Source: Methylobacter sp. (lineage in GTDB: Bacteria > Pseudomonadota > Gammaproteobacteria > Methylococcales > Methylomonadaceae). From it: 42,219 nt of DNA. Position numbers and translations under genes: made by a program. How positions within the stretch are numbered: position 1 is the stretch's first letter; each line of letters opens with the position of its first letter. Of the stretch, positions 39,096 to 42,219 are shown piece after piece. The notes below the pieces were generated by a model that was given only the letters and a program-made list of their open reading frames with translations, was not told the origin of the DNA and did no database searches. Location of the stretch: contig JALNYY010000021.1 in assembly GCA_023229605.1 (NCBI GenBank), forward strand, positions 1-42,219, read 5' to 3'.

Positions 39096-41897
39096 ATGTC
39101 TCAACAATCGCAAACCTGTCCTGAATCTAGCCGAAGGGAGCGCCTGATCCTGGTTGACGGCTCCTCTTTTTTATTCCGCGCTTACCATGCCATTCCGCCG
39201 CTGACCAACGCGAACGGCGACCCCACCAACGCCATTTACGGCGTCAGCAATATGCTGCGCAAACTGATCGCCGACTATCACAGCGATTACATTACCGTGG
39301 TCTTCGATGCGCCGGGCAAAACATTCCGCAATGAGCTTTACGATCAGTACAAAGCCCATCGGCCGCCGATGCCCGATGATTTGCGGGTACAGATTGAACC
39401 GTTGCACAACCTGATCAGGGCGATGGGTTTGCCGTTGATTATCGAGTCCGGCGTGGAAGCCGACGATGTGCTCGGAGCGCTGGCGCAACATGCCGAACAA
39501 CAAGGTTATGACGTCATCATTTCCACCGGCGACAAGGATATGGCGCAGCTGGTCAACGAACACATCATCCTGGAAAACACCATGTCCAATACCCGAATGG
39601 ACATTCAGGGCGTTATCGACAAATTCGGGGTCAGGCCGGAGCAGATTATCGATTATCTGGCCTTGATAGGCGATACCGTCGACAACATTCCCGGCGTGCC
39701 TAAAGTCGGCCCTAAAACGGCGGCAAAATGGCTGGAACAATACCAGACTCTGGAAAACCTGATCGCCCACGCTAACGAAATCGGCGGCAAAATCGGCGAG
39801 AACCTACGCGACAGTCTGGATCAACTGCCGCTATCCAAACAACTCACCACCATTAAATGCGACCTTGATTTGCCCTACGACATCGAAGACCTGAAACAGC
39901 AACCGATGGACAAGGCGGAACTGAAAAATTTATTGGCCGAACTGGGTTTTTCGTCCTGGTTAAAAATGCTGGATGCTTCGACTGAGCTCAGCACAGGTTC
40001 TTCGGCTAGCCCAGGGACAGCCCCTTCGACGACGCTCGGGGCGGGCTCTATTGAAGCTGCAAAAACCGAAGACAAACCCGCCAAAATCGATTCCAATTAT
40101 GAAACCGTATTAACCGAACAGCACTTTAACGACTGGCTGACCCGACTGGATAAAGCCGAGTTGTTTGCCTTCGACACAGAAACCACCAGCCTGGATTACA
40201 GCAAGGCGCAAATAGTCGGAGTGTCCTTTGCGGTCACTCCGGGAAAAGCCGCGTATGTGCCTTTGGCTCATGACTATCCTGGTGTGCCGGAGCAGCTGGA
40301 CCGGTCTGACATACTGGAAAAACTGCGGCCTCTGCTGGAAAACCCGCATAAAGCCAAACTCGGGCAAAACCTGAAATACGACATGCATGTGCTGGCTAAT
40401 CACGGCATTGCACTGCGGGGCATTGCCCACGACACCATGCTGGAATCTTATGTGCTAAACAGCACCGCAACCAAGCATAATATGGATGACCTGGCTAAAG
40501 AATATCTGGGCGTTGAGACCATCCATTACGAGGATGTTGCGGGGAAAGGCGCCAAACAAATCGGCTTTCAGGAAGTGCCTATAGAACAAGCCGCACCTTA
40601 CGCGGCTGAAGATGCCGACATTACCCTGCAACTGCATCGGGCGCTCATCTCTAAACTGGAAAAACATCCAACCTTGTTTAAGTTATATACGGAAGTGGAA
40701 GTCCCGCTGATCAGCGTGCTGGCCCGCATTGAAAACAACGGCGTATTGATCGACGCTGCGATGCTTGCGCAGCAGAGTCTTGAGCTTTCCAGCCAGATTA
40801 TCTCCCTTGAACAACACGCCCACGATCTGGCCGGACAGACATTCAATCTGGGCTCGCCCAAACAGATCCAGGACATCCTCTACGACCAGCAAAAGCTGCC
40901 GGTGCTAAAGAAAACCCCCAAAGGCCAACCGTCAACCGAAGAATCGGTATTGCAGGAATTGGCCATCGATTACCCGTTGCCCAAGCTGATCCTGGAATAC
41001 CGCAGTTTAAGCAAGCTGAAATCGACCTATACCGACAAACTGCCGCAACAGGTTGACGGACAAACAGGCCGGATCCATACCTCGTATCATCAGGCGATAG
41101 CCGCCACAGGCCGCCTGTCTTCATCCGACCCCAATTTGCAGAATATTCCGATACGCAGCGAAGAAGGCCGAAAAATCCGCCAGGCGTTTATTGCAGCCAA
41201 AGGCAAAAAAATAGTCGCCGCCGATTATTCGCAAATCGAGTTACGCATCATGGCGCATTTATCCGCCGACGAAGGCTTGTTGAAAGCCTTTAGCGAAGGA
41301 CAGGACGTACACCGGGCCACAGCGGCGGAAGTATTTGGCGTTGCTCCGGAGCAAGTCACCACCGATTTGCGCCGTTCCGCGAAAGCCATCAATTTCGGAC
41401 TGATTTACGGCATGTCGGCCTTTGGCTTGGCGCAGCAGCTGGGCTTATCGCGCAACCAGGCCCAATCTTATATCGATTTATATTTTGCCCGTTATCCGGG
41501 CGTCAAAAACTATATGGACAGCATCAGGGAGCAGGCCCGCGCCCAAGGTTATGTGGAAACCTTATTCGGCAGACGGCTGTATTTACCGGAGATAAACTCG
41601 CGCAATGCGGCCCGCCGCCAATACGCCGAACGCACCGCCATCAATGCGCCGATGCAGGGCACAGCGGCGGATATCATTAAACGCGCCATGATTGCCGCCG
41701 ACCGGTGGTTATTTCGAGACAACCCGGATGCCAAAATGATCATGCAGGTGCATGACGAGCTGGTATTTGAGATTGCCGAAAATCAGCTGGACGATTGTGT
41801 CGAAAATATCAGATCTATCATGTGTGCAGCCGCCGATCTTGATGTGCCGTTGATTGTCGATATAGGAATAGGCAATAATTGGGACGAAGCTCATTAA
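39096..41897 (+). CDS. polA: DNA polymerase I
   Basis: A 933-residue family A polymerase. The 5'-nuclease domain (about 15-290) has LILVDGSSFLFRAYHA and GVEADDVLGALA; the 3'-5' exonuclease domain retains catalytic D360 and E362 in FDTETTSLDY; the polymerase domain has motif A DYSQIELRIMAHLS (D710), motif B RRSAKAINFGLIYGMS and motif C QVHDELVFE (D887). Both nuclease and proofreading activities look intact. Two microrepeat insertions are in frame: at the extreme N-terminus (TCPESSRRE, before RLILVDG) and in the linker between nuclease and exonuclease domains (about 293-318). There is no Shine-Dalgarno before ATG 39096. Confidence 0.97.
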   Translation: MSQQSQTCPESSRRERLILVDGSSFLFRAYHAIPPLTNANGDPTNAIYGVSNMLRKLIADYHSDYITVVFDAPGKTFRNELYDQYKAHRPPMPDDLRVQIEPLHNLIRAMGLPLIIESGVEADDVLGALAQHAEQQGYDVIISTGDKDMAQLVNEHIILENTMSNTRMDIQGVIDKFGVRPEQIIDYLALIGDTVDNIPGVPKVGPKTAAKWLEQYQTLENLIAHANEIGGKIGENLRDSLDQLPLSKQLTTIKCDLDLPYDIEDLKQQPMDKAELKNLLAELGFSSWLKMLDASTELSTGSSASPGTAPSTTLGAGSIEAAKTEDKPAKIDSNYETVLTEQHFNDWLTRLDKAELFAFDTETTSLDYSKAQIVGVSFAVTPGKAAYVPLAHDYPGVPEQLDRSDILEKLRPLLENPHKAKLGQNLKYDMHVLANHGIALRGIAHDTMLESYVLNSTATKHNMDDLAKEYLGVETIHYEDVAGKGAKQIGFQEVPIEQAAPYAAEDADITLQLHRALISKLEKHPTLFKLYTEVEVPLISVLARIENNGVLIDAAMLAQQSLELSSQIISLEQHAHDLAGQTFNLGSPKQIQDILYDQQKLPVLKKTPKGQPSTEESVLQELAIDYPLPKLILEYRSLSKLKSTYTDKLPQQVDGQTGRIHTSYHQAIAATGRLSSSDPNLQNIPIRSEEGRKIRQAFIAAKGKKIVAADYSQIELRIMAHLSADEGLLKAFSEGQDVHRATAAEVFGVAPEQVTTDLRRSAKAINFGLIYGMSAFGLAQQLGLSRNQAQSYIDLYFARYPGVKNYMDSIREQARAQGYVETLFGRRLYLPEINSRNAARRQYAERTAINAPMQGTAADIIKRAMIAADRWLFRDNPDAKMIMQVHDELVFEIAENQLDDCVENIRSIMCAAADLDVPLIVDIGIGNNWDEAH
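39115..39139 (-). repeat. Microrepeat at the polA N-terminus (reverse orientation)
   Basis: CCTGTCCTGAATCTAGCCGA followed by AGGGA is a reverse unit of the repeat. It encodes CPESSRR between the start codon and the conserved RLILVDGSS. Confidence 0.75.
39976..40051 (+). repeat. Three microrepeat units in the polA interdomain linker
   Basis: CTTCGACTGAGCTCAGCACA, CTTCGGCTAGCCCAGGGACA and CTTCGACGACGCTCGGGGCG follow each other in frame and encode STELSTGSSASPGTAPSTTL and further Gly/Ala residues, a flexible linker sequence. Confidence 0.8.
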
Positions 41898-42015
41898 TTA
41901 TCAGTTTTCGGCATTATATAGTAGCGGCAGCGTAATTCTGATCGACATAACTAATGGCTAACAACCGCTTTTCTCTGTTATGCTCTCCTCGTTGATTATT
42001 GCTTAACGACACATA

Positions 42016-42219
42016 ATGCCGAATTCAAAAAACGAAAAACTCATCGTCCTCGTTGAAAAAATGCCTGCTTTCCCCAAAAGCGTTCAACAAGTAATGGAAT
42101 TAACGTCTGACATCAATGCTTCGGCAAAGGATATTGTCCGCGTTATTGAATACGACCCGGTCATGACCGTTAAGATCCTTAAGGCCATTAATTCATCTTT
42201 CTACGGCTTACCCCAGAAA
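42016..42219 (+). CDS. HDOD-domain protein (5' part, cut by window end)
   Basis: ATG 42016 opens a frame of 68 codons without a stop. It begins MPNSKNEKLIVLVEKMPAFP, then SVQQVMELTSDINASAKDIVRVIEYDPVMTVKILKAINSSFYGLP, the characteristic start of the HDOD domain (HD-related output domain) found in signalling proteins linked to c-di-GMP, cell cycle and stress. The remainder is outside the window, so any partner domain is unknown. Confidence 0.9.
   Translation, partial: MPNSKNEKLIVLVEKMPAFPKSVQQVMELTSDINASAKDIVRVIEYDPVMTVKILKAINSSFYGLPQK

Noticed and set aside
39171..39770. 199-codon minus-strand frame inside polA
   Set aside because: Antisense shadow of the 5'-nuclease domain; no family features.

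Overview
The window reads as a chromosomal segment of a gammaproteobacterium. The housekeeping blocks (ubiK-yifB, speE/speA, lptM-lysA-dapF-DUF484-xerC, DUF2333-DUF4389, dinB, yjgA, relA, polA) have typical gammaproteobacterial content and order. The dense dispersed repeats resemble those I associate with Methylococcales-type methanotrophs, but no methane-oxidation gene is present, so the genus is inference only.

Layout. 1-1020 (minus): the start of yifB/comM, cut by the window edge, and ubiK. 1021-1392: repeats. 1393-4167: divergent speE and speA. 4168-5247: gene-poor decayed DNA. 5248-7194: an exported SoxB-like metallophosphatase/5'-nucleotidase. 7195-8170: decayed DNA with an IS110-type transposase remnant and a broken membrane gene. 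8171-23957: the centrepiece, a complete gas vesicle cluster. 23958-24376: an IS30-type remnant and a palindromic repeat. 24377-26535: a DUF4239 membrane protein, a GNAT acetyltransferase and an aldo/keto reductase. 26987-31112: lptM, lysA, dapF, DUF484, xerC. 31234-33884: DUF2333, DUF4389, dinB. 33909-36471 (minus): yjgA/darP, a ComEA-like protein, ugd. 36778-41897: relA and polA. 42016-42219: the start of an HDOD gene.

The gas vesicle cluster has the order gvpA1-C-N-V-(orf65)-F1-G-W-A2-K-X-A3-Y, then gvrA-gvpH-gvpZ-gvpF2-gvpF3-gvrB-gvrC. From memory this is the order described for Serratia sp. ATCC 39006, plus one extra small ORF. Shell proteins (GvpA1, GvpC), minor GvpA-family proteins (A2, A3), three GvpF/L proteins, GvpG, GvpK, the GvpN ATPase, a double ArsA/Get3-like ATPase, an Hsp20-type GvpH and a Cdc48-like ATPase form the assembly machinery. 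An NtrC-type activator, a PAS histidine kinase and a lone receiver protein form the control module. The gvpA1 upstream region has a sigma54 -24/-12 element with the exact GG-N10-GC spacing, a 9-bp inverted repeat at an enhancer-like distance, and a perfect hairpin at the predicted 5' end of the mRNA. It therefore looks like the target of the cluster's own sigma54 activator. gvpC has four exact 33-residue repeats, then a run of ten A residues after which coding potential continues in the -1 frame, which suggests slippage, phase variation or an indel.

The second theme is repeats. A short element (core TTCGACTANGCTCAGGACAG) has entered at least five coding genes in frame (gvpW, gvpZ, gvpF3, lysA, polA twice). 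A MITE-like element with terminal inverted repeats (ACACGGATGACAC...) lies in four intergenic gaps, directly in front of both dinB and polA. A ~61-bp repeat flanks the dapF-to-DUF4389 block in inverted orientation.
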